DNA of 64,000 nucleotides, from positions 1-64,000 of the forward strand of contig NZ_JAQMYP010000005.1 in assembly GCF_028369295.1 (NCBI RefSeq), given 5' to 3'. A program made the position numbers and the translations under genes. Positions 8,960 through 17,320 of the stretch are shown here, piece after piece; positions within the stretch are counted from its first letter, which is position 1; each line of letters opens with the position of its first letter. Origin of the DNA: Streptomyces sp. HD (GTDB taxonomy: Bacteria; Actinomycetota; Actinomycetes; Streptomycetales; Streptomycetaceae). Under the pieces are notes generated by a model. It was not told where the DNA came from. It searched no databases and worked only from the letters and a program-made list of their open reading frames with translations.

Positions 8960-9228
8960 TCCAGCGGCCCTCCGGTCCGGGGGCGGGGCGCCGATCGGTG
9001 TCCCGCCCCTGCCCGGTCGCCGTCGCGGCGACGAGATGGTCCGTCGGATCGTCGTCGAGGTTGTCTCGCCGAGGGGGCCTGTGGCAGCAGGCGGAGGACA
9101 CGTCCCAGTGCGTCGGACAGCGCGGTCGTGGTTGCCGGAGCGGTCAGTGGTGACAGTCGGGCGCCCGGATATCCGCCCAGGCGGACGAGGACGCGGCAGG
9201 CGACTCCCTGCCGTCTACAACTCCGCCG

Positions 9229-10119
9229 TCAGTGCATCCAGGCCCGGGTGCCGAACGAGGCGCACGCCCGTGACGCCACGAGGGCGGCGGCCCGCAGCGC
9301 CTGGACGAAGTCCTGCGAGGTCAGCTGCCCTCGGGCGGCGAGGTGATGGGTGAGGGCTCCGTGCAGGACGTCCCCGGCGCCCAGGGTGTCCGCGACCGGC
9401 ACACTGGGCACGTCGACGGTCCCGCCGCCCTCGGGGCCGGCCCACACGAGGGGCCGTCCGCCCTGGCTGACCGCCGTCCAGGCCACTCCCTGCTGTCGGA
9501 GAAAACGCAGGACGTCGGTGGGGGTGCGGGTGCCGGGGGGACGGAAGTCGGCGGAACAGACGGCCACCTCGATCGACTCCAGCAGTTTCTGTGTGCCCGG
9601 CTTCCAACTGCCCGCGTCGAGGACGGTACGGCGGCCGACGGTGCGCGCGGTGCGGGCGGTGGCCGTGGCCAGTTCCATGTGGTGGCCGTCGAGTTGGACG
9701 ATATCGCAGGCTGCCACCAGCGCGCCGAGATCGTCGGGCGGGGCCAGCCGGTGTCCGGTGGCGTTGGTCGAGGCGACGGCGCGTTGACCGGTGGAGGCGG
9801 TGACCATGATCGAGGACACGGCGGGCGGGTCGGTCGCGTCGGGCGCCAGGTCCGACACGGTCACACCCGCCCGGTCCAGGTCGGCGGTGACCGCGAGGGC
9901 CAGCGGGTGGGAGCCGATGGCGGTGAGCAGTGCGGCGGAGCCGCCCAGGTGGGCGAAGGTCACGGCCGCGTTCGCCGCCGGGCCGCCCGCGGCCACGGTC
10001 TGCTCGCGGGCCGTGAGTTTCTCGTCGGAAGCCGGGACATGATCGACGAGCTGGATGACGTCCAGTGTGCACAGCCCCACGAACAGCCCCTCGGGCCGCC
10101 TTCTCGCTCGCCGCTCCAT
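9229..10119 (-). CDS. PfkB-family carbohydrate/nucleoside kinase
   Basis: A 296-residue ribokinase-like protein. It has GGPAANAA (45-52), the first PfkB signature region, and DTLGAGDVLHGAL (244-256), the second signature with catalytic base Asp250 and the anion hole GAGD. The ATG at 10119 has a strong GGAGGGG ribosome site eight bases upstream. Family members phosphorylate sugars, nucleosides or sugar acids; the substrate cannot be assigned. It stands alone, flanked by a convergent MFS gene and a divergent VOC gene. Confidence 0.8.
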   Translation of the reverse strand: MERRARRRPEGLFVGLCTLDVIQLVDHVPASDEKLTAREQTVAAGGPAANAAVTFAHLGGSAALLTAIGSHPLALAVTADLDRAGVTVSDLAPDATDPPAVSSIMVTASTGQRAVASTNATGHRLAPPDDLGALVAACDIVQLDGHHMELATATARTARTVGRRTVLDAGSWKPGTQKLLESIEVAVCSADFRPPGTRTPTDVLRFLRQQGVAWTAVSQGGRPLVWAGPEGGGTVDVPSVPVADTLGAGDVLHGALTHHLAARGQLTSQDFVQALRAAALVASRACASFGTRAWMH

Positions 10120-10253
10120 GCGGGTGCCCCTCCTCTCGGCCCCCGTCCGTCGTCACGGTGGCGGGGGCGCCGACGTGTGGCGCGGAGCGGGTGGGTCAGA
10201 CCGGTCAGGAATCGAGAAGCCCCGGATGCCGGGCCGCCCCTAGCGTGATGGTC

Positions 10254-10913
10254 ATGGCAACCACCGAATCCACCAAGTCCCTCGCATCCGTCACCCTTGA
10301 GGTCGCCGACCCCGAGTCCGCCCGCCACTTCTACACCTCCTTCGGCGTGGACGCGCACATAGTCCTGCGGGCGTCCGAGGCGCAGTCCACCGGATTCCGC
10401 GGCTTCACCCTGGCACTCACCGTGTCCGGGCCGGCCACCGTCGACGGTTTCCTGGGCGCCGCCGTCAACGCCGGCGCCACGGTGCTGAAGCCCGCCGCGA
10501 AGTCACTGTGGGGCTACGGCGGTGTCGTCCAGGCCCCCGACGGGACGATCTGGAAGGTCGCGACCTCGGCGAAGAAGGACACCGGCCCGGACACCCGCGA
10601 GATCGACGAGATCGTCCTGCTGCTGGGCGTCGAGGACGTGAAGGCCAGCAGGCAGTTCTACGTCGGCCGGGGCCTGACCGTGGCCCGGAGTTTCGGCGGC
10701 AAGTACGCCGAGTTCGCCTCCGGCGACGCCGGCCCCGTCAAGCTGGCGCTGTACAAGCGCCGCGGCCTGGCCAAGGACCTCGGCGTCACCGCCGAGGGCA
10801 CCGGTTCGCACCGCGTCGTCCTGGGCGGCACCGCCGGAGCCTTCACCGACCCGGACGGATTCGCCTGGGAGCCCGCCCCATCGCGTACTCCCGCTCCCGC
10901 ACCGTCCGCGTGA
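10254..10913 (+). CDS. glyoxalase/VOC-fold protein
   Basis: A 219-residue protein with two tandem vicinal-oxygen-chelate modules: SVTLEVADPESARHFYTSFG at the N-terminus and EIVLLLGVEDVKASRQFYVG at about residue 113. Several metal-ligand positions are not obvious, so it may be a non-catalytic binding or resistance-type VOC protein. The ATG at 10254 lies eight bases after TAGCGT, a plausible -10 box, so the gene is probably leaderless; an ATG six bases upstream is the alternative. It is divergent from the PfkB gene. Confidence 0.75.
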   Translation: MATTESTKSLASVTLEVADPESARHFYTSFGVDAHIVLRASEAQSTGFRGFTLALTVSGPATVDGFLGAAVNAGATVLKPAAKSLWGYGGVVQAPDGTIWKVATSAKKDTGPDTREIDEIVLLLGVEDVKASRQFYVGRGLTVARSFGGKYAEFASGDAGPVKLALYKRRGLAKDLGVTAEGTGSHRVVLGGTAGAFTDPDGFAWEPAPSRTPAPAPSA

Positions 10914-10931
10914 TGCCGCAGGCGATCGGCT

Positions 10932-11438
10932 TCAGCTCCCGCCGAGCTGCAGTTCCGCCCACCGACTCGTCCCGCCGGGGTGCACATCGACGCCGCACCG
11001 CGCCGCCAGCGCCGTGACGATGGCGAGGCCCCGGCCGTGCTCGTCCGGGTCGACGGCGGAGGCCCGCAGCTCCGTCGGGGTCGCGGGCCCCATGTCGGTG
11101 ACCTCGACGCGTACCCCTCCGCACCGGTCCGCCCCGCTCAGGGAGAGCCTCAGCGTCGCCGGGGGCAGGGCGTGGACGATCGCGTTGGTGAGAAGCTCCG
11201 AGACCACCAGCAGGATCTCTTCGGTGAGTTCCGCGGCCAGGTTCCAGCCGGCGAGGACCGCGCGTATGTGCCGGCGTATGCCCGAGACGGCCCCCGGGGT
11301 GTGCGGCAGCGAAAAGACGTGATCGGCTTCTTTGCCGGGCGGGAATCCTCCGCCGGGCGTGGCCGCCCCACCAGGCGTGACCTCTCCGCTGCGCACGGCT
11401 TCCCCGCTGGGCGCGGCGTCGAGCTGCGCAGTGATCAT
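10932..11438 (-). CDS. RsbW-like ATP-binding regulatory protein
   Basis: A 168-residue protein with a GHKL-type ATPase domain of the anti-sigma-factor kind (HATPase_c_2): the N-box LLVVSELLTNAIVHA, then VTDMGP and the lid region EHGRGLAIVTAL. Streptomyces has dozens of these stand-alone proteins, which act as anti-sigma factors or switch kinases for stress and development. ATG 11438 follows GGAGGA closely and is preferred over the longer frame. The first 40 residues are a low-complexity Gly/Pro linker. The partner is unknown. Confidence 0.8.
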   Translation of the reverse strand: MITAQLDAAPSGEAVRSGEVTPGGAATPGGGFPPGKEADHVFSLPHTPGAVSGIRRHIRAVLAGWNLAAELTEEILLVVSELLTNAIVHALPPATLRLSLSGADRCGGVRVEVTDMGPATPTELRASAVDPDEHGRGLAIVTALAARCGVDVHPGGTSRWAELQLGGS

Positions 11439-11522
11439 GTGTCCTCCTCCTCGGGGAAGCCCGGTCGCCCACAAGCCGGGCGTGAAGCACGCTAAAGAAG
11501 GACATGTGAGCGGTCAACGAAC

Positions 11523-11576
11523 TTCGGTCGGCATTACCGAACGAGGGTCCCGAATCGGGAAAAGCCGGACTACCAT
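11523..11576 (+). promoter_or_regulatory. IclR-type operators and leaderless promoter of the IclR gene
   Basis: Two palindromes stand just upstream of the IclR gene: TTCGGT-N7-ACCGAA (11523-11541) and TCCCGA-A-TCGGGA (11548-11560). The -10-like TACCAT (11571-11576) ends seven bases before the ATG, so the transcript is probably leaderless. The palindromes overlap the expected -35 region and suggest autoregulation. Confidence 0.55.
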
Positions 11577-11582
11577 CGCTTC

Positions 11583-12350
11583 ATGGCCGGCCCCGTCCAG
11601 TCGATAGAGCGGGCCGCTGCGATCCTGCGCCTGCTCGCCAGCGGATCCCGTCGGCTGGGGCTGGGGGAGGTGGCGTCGTCCCTGGGCCTCGCCAAGGGCA
11701 CCGCCCATGGAATCCTGCGCACGCTGCAACACGTGGACTTCGTGGAGCAGGACCCGGCGACCGGGAAGTACCAGCTCGGGGCGGCTCTGCTGCACCTCGG
11801 CACCAGCTACCTCGACGTCAACGAACTGCGTTCGCGCTCCATCAACTGGGCCGACGCCCTGGCCGCCCGCAGCGGGGAGGCGGTCCGGCTGGGCACGCCC
11901 CTGGAGGGCAAGGTGCTCGTCATCCACCATGTCTTCCGGCCGGACGACACCCTGCAGACCCTGGACGTCGGCGCGCTGCTCCCGCTGCATGCCTCCTCGC
12001 TCGGCAAGGTCCTCCTGGCCTTCGGGGTCACGCCCCTGGACCTCGTGCTGTCGGCCGAACCCGAGGCGTACACCCGGCACACCCTGGTCCACCCGCAGGA
12101 GCTGAGCCGGGCGCTCGGTGAGATACGGGATCTGGGGTGGGGTGCGGAAGTGCAGGAGATGACCATGGGCGAGGCCGGCGTCGCCGCGCCGATCCGGGGG
12201 CAGGGCGGTCTCGTGGTGGGCGCGATCTGTGTGTCCGGCGCCGTCGAGCGGATCTGCGACACCAAAGGCCGGCCGGTGCCGGCTCTGATCACCGTGCTGC
12301 GGGAGGCGGCACGTGCGATCTCCAGAGACCTGGGCGCGGTCCGCTGGTAG
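11583..12350 (+). CDS. IclR-family regulator, GylR-like
   Basis: A 255-residue regulator with an N-terminal winged helix (ERAAAILRLLAS, LGEVASSLGLAKGTAHGILRTL) and a C-terminal IclR effector domain (HASSLGKVLLAFG, GGLVVGAICVSGAVERI). It lies 42 bases before glycerol kinase, as GylR does in the Streptomyces gyl operon, so glycerol or glycerol-3-phosphate is the likely effector. Unlike the main gyl operon, no glycerol facilitator or glycerol-3-phosphate dehydrogenase gene accompanies it. This may be a second, reduced glycerol locus. Confidence 0.8.
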   Translation: MAGPVQSIERAAAILRLLASGSRRLGLGEVASSLGLAKGTAHGILRTLQHVDFVEQDPATGKYQLGAALLHLGTSYLDVNELRSRSINWADALAARSGEAVRLGTPLEGKVLVIHHVFRPDDTLQTLDVGALLPLHASSLGKVLLAFGVTPLDLVLSAEPEAYTRHTLVHPQELSRALGEIRDLGWGAEVQEMTMGEAGVAAPIRGQGGLVVGAICVSGAVERICDTKGRPVPALITVLREAARAISRDLGAVRW

Positions 12351-12392
12351 GTCACCGGCACCGCCGCGACACATCGGAAGGCAGGGTCGATC

Positions 12393-13907
12393 ATGGTTGA
12401 CCGGTATGTGATGTCCATCGACCAGGGCACCACCTCCACCCGATGCATCCTGTTCGACCACGGCGGGCGGCTGGCCGCGGTCGCCCAGCGCGAGCACCAG
12501 CAGTACTTCCCCCGACCCGGCTGGGTCGAGCACGACGCCGTGGAGATCTGGCGCAACCTCCAGCGCGTCGTCCCCGAGGCGCTCTCCAACGCCGGTATCG
12601 ACGCCGGGCAGATCTCCGCCGTCGGGATCGCCAACCAGCGCGAGACGTCCGTGCTCTGGGACCCGCGCACGGGCGTTCCCCTCGGCCGCGCGATCGTCTG
12701 GCAGGACACCCGCACCGCCCCACTCGTCGAGGAGCTGAGGGAGGATCCGGGGGACGAGTTCTTCGTCGAACGCTGCTGTCTGCCGCCGTCGACCTACTTC
12801 TCCGCACCCCGGATCCGCTGGCTGTTCGACAATGTCGACGGGCTGGAACAGCGCGCCCGGGCCGGCGAGGTGCTGTTCGGCACCATCGAGAGCTGGCTGA
12901 TCTGGAACCTCACCGGCGGCACCGACGGCGGCCTGCACATCACCGACGTCACCAACGCCAGCCGCACCATGCTCATGGACATCCGCACGCTGACCTGGGA
13001 CGAAGCACTCATGGACTTCTTCGGGGTGCCGCGCCCGATGCTGCCGGAGATCCGCTCCTCCGCGGAGGACTACGGCGAGGCCCGCGCACTGCTCCCCGGC
13101 GTGCGCATCACCGCGGCCCTCGGCGACCAGCAGGCGGCTCTGTTCGGACAGACCTGTTTCTCGCCGGGCGAGGCGAAGTGCACCTACGGCACCGGAAGCT
13201 TCCTGGTGATGAACACCGGCACCGACCTCGTACGGTCCGAGCACGGGCTCCTCACCACGGTCGCGTACAAGATCGCGGACCAGCCCACGGTCTATGCGCT
13301 GGAAGGGCCGATCGCCGTCACCGGCTCGCTGGTCCAGTGGTTCCGTGACCGGCTGGGCCTGATCCACAGCGCCCCCGAGATCGAGACGCTGGCGCGCACC
13401 GTCGAGGACAACGGCGGCTGCTACATCGTCCCCGCGTTCTCCGGCCTGTTCGCACCGCACTGGCGCAGCGACGCCCGCGGCGTCATCGTCGGCCTCACGT
13501 CGTACATCACGAAGGGCCACCTGGCCCGAGCCGTCCTGGAGGCCACCGGCTGGCAGACCCGGGAGGTCGTCGACGCCATGAACGCCGACTCCGCGCTCGC
13601 CCTGAAGCAGCTCAAGGTGGACGGCGGCATGACCTCCGACCACCTGCTGATGCAGATCCTGGCCGATGTGCTCGACGTGCCCGTCGTACGCCCGCTCGTC
13701 CACGAGACGGTATCGCTGGGCGCCGCCTACGCCGCCGGGCTCGCGGCCGGCTACTGGCCGGACCTGCAGGTCCTGCGCCGCAACTGGCACATGGCCGCCC
13801 AGTGGCTACCGGACATGGACCCCGAACGGCGGGAGTGGGAGTACGACTGCTGGAAGCGGGCCGTCGAGCGGTCGCTGGGGTGGATCCAGCCGACACGGCG
13901 CTCGTGA
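12393..13907 (+). CDS. glpK: glycerol kinase
   Basis: A 504-residue FGGY-family kinase of normal GlpK length. The phosphate-1 loop [15 protein letters not shown] is at the N-terminus, with [10 protein letters not shown], the FGGY region [11 protein letters not shown] and the adenosine motif [14 protein letters not shown]. It phosphorylates glycerol to glycerol-3-phosphate in the cytoplasm. It is downstream of, and probably co-transcribed with or controlled by, the GylR-like regulator. It ends convergent with the oxygenase gene at 13960. Confidence 0.9.
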   Translation: MVDRYVMSIDQGTTSTRCILFDHGGRLAAVAQREHQQYFPRPGWVEHDAVEIWRNLQRVVPEALSNAGIDAGQISAVGIANQRETSVLWDPRTGVPLGRAIVWQDTRTAPLVEELREDPGDEFFVERCCLPPSTYFSAPRIRWLFDNVDGLEQRARAGEVLFGTIESWLIWNLTGGTDGGLHITDVTNASRTMLMDIRTLTWDEALMDFFGVPRPMLPEIRSSAEDYGEARALLPGVRITAALGDQQAALFGQTCFSPGEAKCTYGTGSFLVMNTGTDLVRSEHGLLTTVAYKIADQPTVYALEGPIAVTGSLVQWFRDRLGLIHSAPEIETLARTVEDNGGCYIVPAFSGLFAPHWRSDARGVIVGLTSYITKGHLARAVLEATGWQTREVVDAMNADSALALKQLKVDGGMTSDHLLMQILADVLDVPVVRPLVHETVSLGAAYAAGLAAGYWPDLQVLRRNWHMAAQWLPDMDPERREWEYDCWKRAVERSLGWIQPTRRS

Positions 13908-13959
13908 CGAGTAGCGGGCCTGTGGCATGCCCGCAACTCTCCTTCTCGTCCGCGCCGGG

Positions 13960-14937
13960 TCAGCCGGCCGTCAGCTCCGGGTGGTGCTTCCTCACCACCT
14001 CGGGGTGGGCGCGGACCCAGCCCTTGAGCTCGTTCCAGCCGAACTCCGCGTACAGCGGGTTGCCCGGGTCGTCGGTGACGCCCGTCGCGTCCGACGCGCC
14101 GGGGAAGGGGAGGGGGGAGATGTGGGCGTCCAGGCGCGGGTTGTAGAAGAACGGCGCGGAGTAGCGCTCGCGGGCTCCCGGCGGGGAGACGACACGGTGG
14201 TTGGTCGCCTTGAGGTAGCCGTTGGTGGCCACTTCCAGCAGCTCGCCCAGATTCACCACGAACGCGCCGGGCAGGTGGGGCACGTCGATGAAGCCGCCCG
14301 CCGACTCGACCTGGAGGCCGGGCACCTCGTCCGTCAGGAGCAGGGTCAGGAACCCGTAGTCCTTGTGCACGCCCACGCCCTGGTCGTTGCCCTGCGGGGC
14401 GCGGCCCGGGTACCGGATCAGCTTCAGATGGTTGCGCGGGTTGCCGGAGAAGGCGTCGTCGTAGAAGTCCTCCGGGCCGCCGATCGCGCCGAGCAGTTCG
14501 TGCAGCAGGCGGTGCGCGACCCGGCTGAGCCGGGCCATCCAGTCCAGCGTGACCTCACGGAGCGCGGGCAGCGCCGGCGGCCACTGGTTCGGTCCCTCCA
14601 GCCACCAGTAGGCGGGCTCGTCCGGCTCGGGCACGCGCGGCGGGAGCTCGTTGCTGATGTCGAGCTGGTCGCGCCAGTCACGGCGGCCCTGGGTGTGCTC
14701 CTCGCCGATCCGCGTGTAGCCGCGGAAGTGGGGGGAGTTGAGGTTGTCGATCACGTTCCGGTCGAAGTCGGGGAGGGCGAAGAACTCGCGTGCGGTGCCC
14801 AGCAGCCGGGCCTGCTCGGCGGGGGTGATGCCATGGCCGACCAGCTGGAAGAAGCCGACGTCGCGGGCGGCTCGGTGGAGCGCCTCGCGGTCGACGGCGG
14901 ACAGGTCGATCACCGGAAGAGAGGTGAGCTGAGACAT
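13960..14937 (-). CDS. isopenicillin N synthase-family non-haem iron oxygenase
   Basis: A 325-residue 2OG-Fe(II)/IPNS-fold dioxygenase with an N-terminal DIOX_N domain (PVIDLSAVDREAL, FFQLVGHGI). The iron ligands are His191 and Asp193 (VGVHKDYGF) and His247, and Arg258-x-Ser260 binds 2-oxoglutarate or a substrate carboxylate. The substrate is unknown. The sulfur-type leader peptide 211 bases upstream, on the same strand, argues that it works in sulfur acquisition (compare the unrelated 2OG enzyme TauD, which releases sulfite from taurine) rather than in beta-lactam synthesis; this is inference. Confidence 0.8.
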   Translation of the reverse strand: MSQLTSLPVIDLSAVDREALHRAARDVGFFQLVGHGITPAEQARLLGTAREFFALPDFDRNVIDNLNSPHFRGYTRIGEEHTQGRRDWRDQLDISNELPPRVPEPDEPAYWWLEGPNQWPPALPALREVTLDWMARLSRVAHRLLHELLGAIGGPEDFYDDAFSGNPRNHLKLIRYPGRAPQGNDQGVGVHKDYGFLTLLLTDEVPGLQVESAGGFIDVPHLPGAFVVNLGELLEVATNGYLKATNHRVVSPPGARERYSAPFFYNPRLDAHISPLPFPGASDATGVTDDPGNPLYAEFGWNELKGWVRAHPEVVRKHHPELTAG

Positions 14938-15147
14938 GGGTGGCGTCCCTTGTACGTGAAATGTGCGGGAGGAGAGAGCCGGGTCAGCGGTTCTCGGCGT
15001 GACGGCGCATGCTGGTGACGCCGTACGGGTTCAGGTGACGGCAGCGGGCGAACTCGGGCCCGCAGGGGTCGTGGCGCGGTGGGGCCGGACAAGGGTGTTC
15101 CCTCGGAAGACCCGACGAGACAGTCGGCCGCACGGGACCGGCAGAGA

Positions 15148-15228
15148 TCAGCCGTGCAGGGAAGGACAGACCGCGGACGACGTGCGGCAGTAGTCGACGT
15201 GCCGCCGGGTGATCAGCCGCGTACCCAT
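15148..15228 (-). CDS. sulfur-type leader peptide (26 aa) upstream of the IPNS-like oxygenase
   Basis: ATG 15228 opens a 26-codon ORF whose core is TRRHVDYCRTSSAVC, containing two cysteines. The core recurs in six other short ORFs of this window, each in front of or inside a sulfur-related operon. Function is inferred to be translational sensing (attenuation) of cysteine or charged tRNA-Cys for the oxygenase gene that starts at 14937. Confidence 0.8.
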   Translation of the reverse strand: MGTRLITRRHVDYCRTSSAVCPSLHG

Positions 15229-15297
15229 GCACGCACTGTGCGGCGTCGCACCAGGTACCTGCATCGAAGGCCTCCACCCGTCCGGAACTTGCGGGCT

Positions 15298-15329
15298 CAA
15301 CGTACGTTGTTCGCCCCAGTGAGTGTCAA
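15298..15329 (-). promoter_or_regulatory. probable promoter with palindromic operator for the leader/oxygenase unit
   Basis: On the minus strand TTGACA (15329-15324) is followed after 19 bases by TACGTT (15304-15299). That -10 box lies inside the perfect 12-bp palindrome CAACGTACGTTG (15298-15309), a likely repressor site. Transcription would begin about 60 bases before the leader ATG. Confidence 0.5.
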
Positions 15330-15470
15330 GCGCACCCGGTGCGGGTCCGGGTCCGCCGGGACCGGGATGAACTGCGAGGTCGTCGCTGTTGCGAGAGGAG
15401 CCGGGGCCGGCCTCCAAGCCCCTTGACAGGGAGTGCACATGACCGTCCGGGAACGTGGTCGGCTGAACAA

Positions 15471-15506
15471 GAGGCTGCCCTTCTCGGTGACGAGAAGGGC
15501 AGCCTC
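15471..15506 (-). terminator. perfect 16-bp hairpin with GTGA loop, end of ssu operon
   Basis: GAGGCTGCCCTTCTCG pairs perfectly with CGAGAAGGGCAGCCTC around a GNRA-type tetraloop GTGA, 43 bases after the ssuC stop. Confidence 0.85.
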
Positions 15507-15549
15507 GGTCGCGCCGGTGCCGCCAACGGAGGTGGCCGGCCGCGTCCGT

Positions 15550-16488
15550 TCAGCGGATGACCAGCAGGCCCCGGCTCCGCAGTACCCGCCGCTCCAGCGG
15601 GCTGAAGATCAGCAGGTCGATGGCGATGCCGACCAGCAGGATCAGGAAGATCGCCAGGAACACCTGCGGCATGCTGCTGTTGTTGCGCCCGTTCTCCAGC
15701 AACTGGCCCAGACCGACGCCGAGATCGGGCGAGGAGGCGATGATCTCGGCGGCCATCAGGGACCGCCAGGAGAACGCCCAGCCCTGCTTCAGACCCGCCA
15801 GATAGCCGGGCAGCGCCCCCGGCATCACGATGTGCCAGGCCTCGCGCAGCCCGGTCGCGCCCAGGGTGCGCCCGGCGCGCAGGAAGAGCGGCGGGATCTG
15901 GTCGATGCCCGAGACGAGGCCGTTGGCGATGGACGGGACCGCGCCGAGCAGGATCACGGCGTACATCATCGAGTCGTTGAGGCCCAGCCACAGCACGGCG
16001 GGCGGCACCCAGGCCACCGACGGCAGCGACTGCAGGCCGGACAGGATGGGGCCGACGGCCGCCCGGACGAACCTCACCCGGGCGACCAGCAGACCGAGCG
16101 GCGTACCGATGGCGAGCGCGATCAGGAAGCCGAGCAGGCCGCGTGAGACGGACGTCCAGATGTAGTCGAGGAGCGTGCCCTGGAGCCAGGCCTCGCGCAC
16201 CTCGCCCCAGACGTCGGACGGCGAGGCCAGCTTGTAGGCGGGGGCGACCTCGGCCCACACCAGCAACTGCCAGACCACCAGCACCAGCGCGACAGCGGTG
16301 ACGGGCGGCACCACCTTGCGAACCAGGGTCTCGCGCAGCGGCGTACGGCTGACCTGCACCGAGTCCAGTGCGTCGAGCCCGGCCTCCAGCCCCGCGAGAT
16401 CGTGCGGGTCCTGCGGCTTCGCGGCCGCCGTGGAGCGGTCCTCGGTGACGTCGGCCTCGGTGTCGACGCCCTTGTCAGTGCTGGCCAT
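15550..16488 (-). CDS. ssuC: aliphatic sulfonate ABC transporter permease
   Basis: A 312-residue BPD-type permease with about six helices. The cytoplasmic EAA-like loop GRTLGATGLREAWHIVMPGALPGYLAGLK would contact the ATPase. The sequence is typical SsuC/TauC (LGLLVARVRFVRAAVGPI, LQSLPSVAWVPPAVLWLGL). ATG 16488 gives the family length and overlaps the ssuB stop by 14 bases, so translation is coupled. It imports sulfonates together with ssuB and ssuA. No monooxygenase gene is attached to this operon; ssuD and ssuE lie at 30.8-33.8 kb. Confidence 0.9.
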   Translation of the reverse strand: MASTDKGVDTEADVTEDRSTAAAKPQDPHDLAGLEAGLDALDSVQVSRTPLRETLVRKVVPPVTAVALVLVVWQLLVWAEVAPAYKLASPSDVWGEVREAWLQGTLLDYIWTSVSRGLLGFLIALAIGTPLGLLVARVRFVRAAVGPILSGLQSLPSVAWVPPAVLWLGLNDSMMYAVILLGAVPSIANGLVSGIDQIPPLFLRAGRTLGATGLREAWHIVMPGALPGYLAGLKQGWAFSWRSLMAAEIIASSPDLGVGLGQLLENGRNNSSMPQVFLAIFLILLVGIAIDLLIFSPLERRVLRSRGLLVIR

Positions 16489-17290
16489 GGCGGCGGATCT
16501 CCCCACGCAGTTCTTCGGTGATCTCGACGGACAGTTCGGCGACCGCGGTGTCCTCGATGCGGCGCGGCTGCGGGATGTCGATCGTCCACTCCCGGGCGAT
16601 GCGGCCCGGGCGCGAGGAGAGCAGCACCACGCGCTGGGCCAGGCGCACCGCCTCACGCACGTTGTGCGTCACGAACAGCACCGACTTTCCCGTCTCCTTC
16701 CAGATACGGGTCAGCTCGTCGTGCAGCACGTCCCGGGTGATCGCGTCGAGCGCGGCGAACGGCTCGTCCATCAGCAGCAGCCGGCTCTCCTGGGCCAGCG
16801 CCCGGGCCAGGGCGACGCGCTGGCGCATACCGCCGGACAGCTCGTGCACCCGCTTGCCGTACGCGCCCTTCAGCCGGACCAGTTCCAGCAGCTCTTCCGC
16901 CTCCTGCCGGCGCTCCGCCTTGGCGACCCCGCGCAGCCTGAGCGCGAGCTCGATGTTCTTGCCCGCGGTCAGCCACGGGAACAGCGCGTGCTCCTGGAAC
17001 ATCAGGGCGGGCCGGCCGTCCGTGCCGATCGAGCCGGCGGACGGCAGGTCCAGCCCCGCGACCAGGTTGAGCAACGTTGACTTGCCGCAGCCGGAGGCCC
17101 CCAGGAGGGTGACGAACTCGCCGGGTGCGACATCCAGCGTGATGTCGTCCAGCACGAGCTGTTGTCCGCCGGAAGTGCCCGGCGTCGGGAAGGACTTCGA
17201 GACGTGCTCGATCCGGGCGGCATACGGCACCGCCGTGGTGTCCTCGGCGACCTTGGCGGTCGTGGCCGTCGTAGTGGCCATGGTCGTCAT
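16475..17290 (-). CDS. ssuB: aliphatic sulfonate ABC transporter ATPase
   Basis: A 271-residue ABC ATPase with Walker A GASGCGKST, Q-loop ALMFQEHALFPW, signature LSGGMRQR, Walker B LLLMDEPFAALD and the switch His in FVTHNVREAV. It is of the TauB/SsuB subfamily. The N-terminus carries a short low-complexity Thr/Ala stretch. It sits between ssuA (30 bases upstream) and ssuC (overlap) in one operon. Confidence 0.9.
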   Translation of the reverse strand: MTTMATTTATTAKVAEDTTAVPYAARIEHVSKSFPTPGTSGGQQLVLDDITLDVAPGEFVTLLGASGCGKSTLLNLVAGLDLPSAGSIGTDGRPALMFQEHALFPWLTAGKNIELALRLRGVAKAERRQEAEELLELVRLKGAYGKRVHELSGGMRQRVALARALAQESRLLLMDEPFAALDAITRDVLHDELTRIWKETGKSVLFVTHNVREAVRLAQRVVLLSSRPGRIAREWTIDIPQPRRIEDTAVAELSVEITEELRGEIRRHGQH

Positions 17291-17320
17291 CTCCTGGGGA
17301 CTCGTCGGGTGCGGGGGTCG

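Noticed and set aside
8775..9101. A minus-strand ORF beginning MSSACCHRPP that might be a Cys leader.
   Set aside because: The ORF is 108 residues, overlaps the MFS coding region, and lacks the leader core.
14984..15277. A minus-strand ORF in the gap between the leader and the IPNS-like gene.
   Set aside because: No family resemblance and poor start; it overlaps the leader ORF in another frame.
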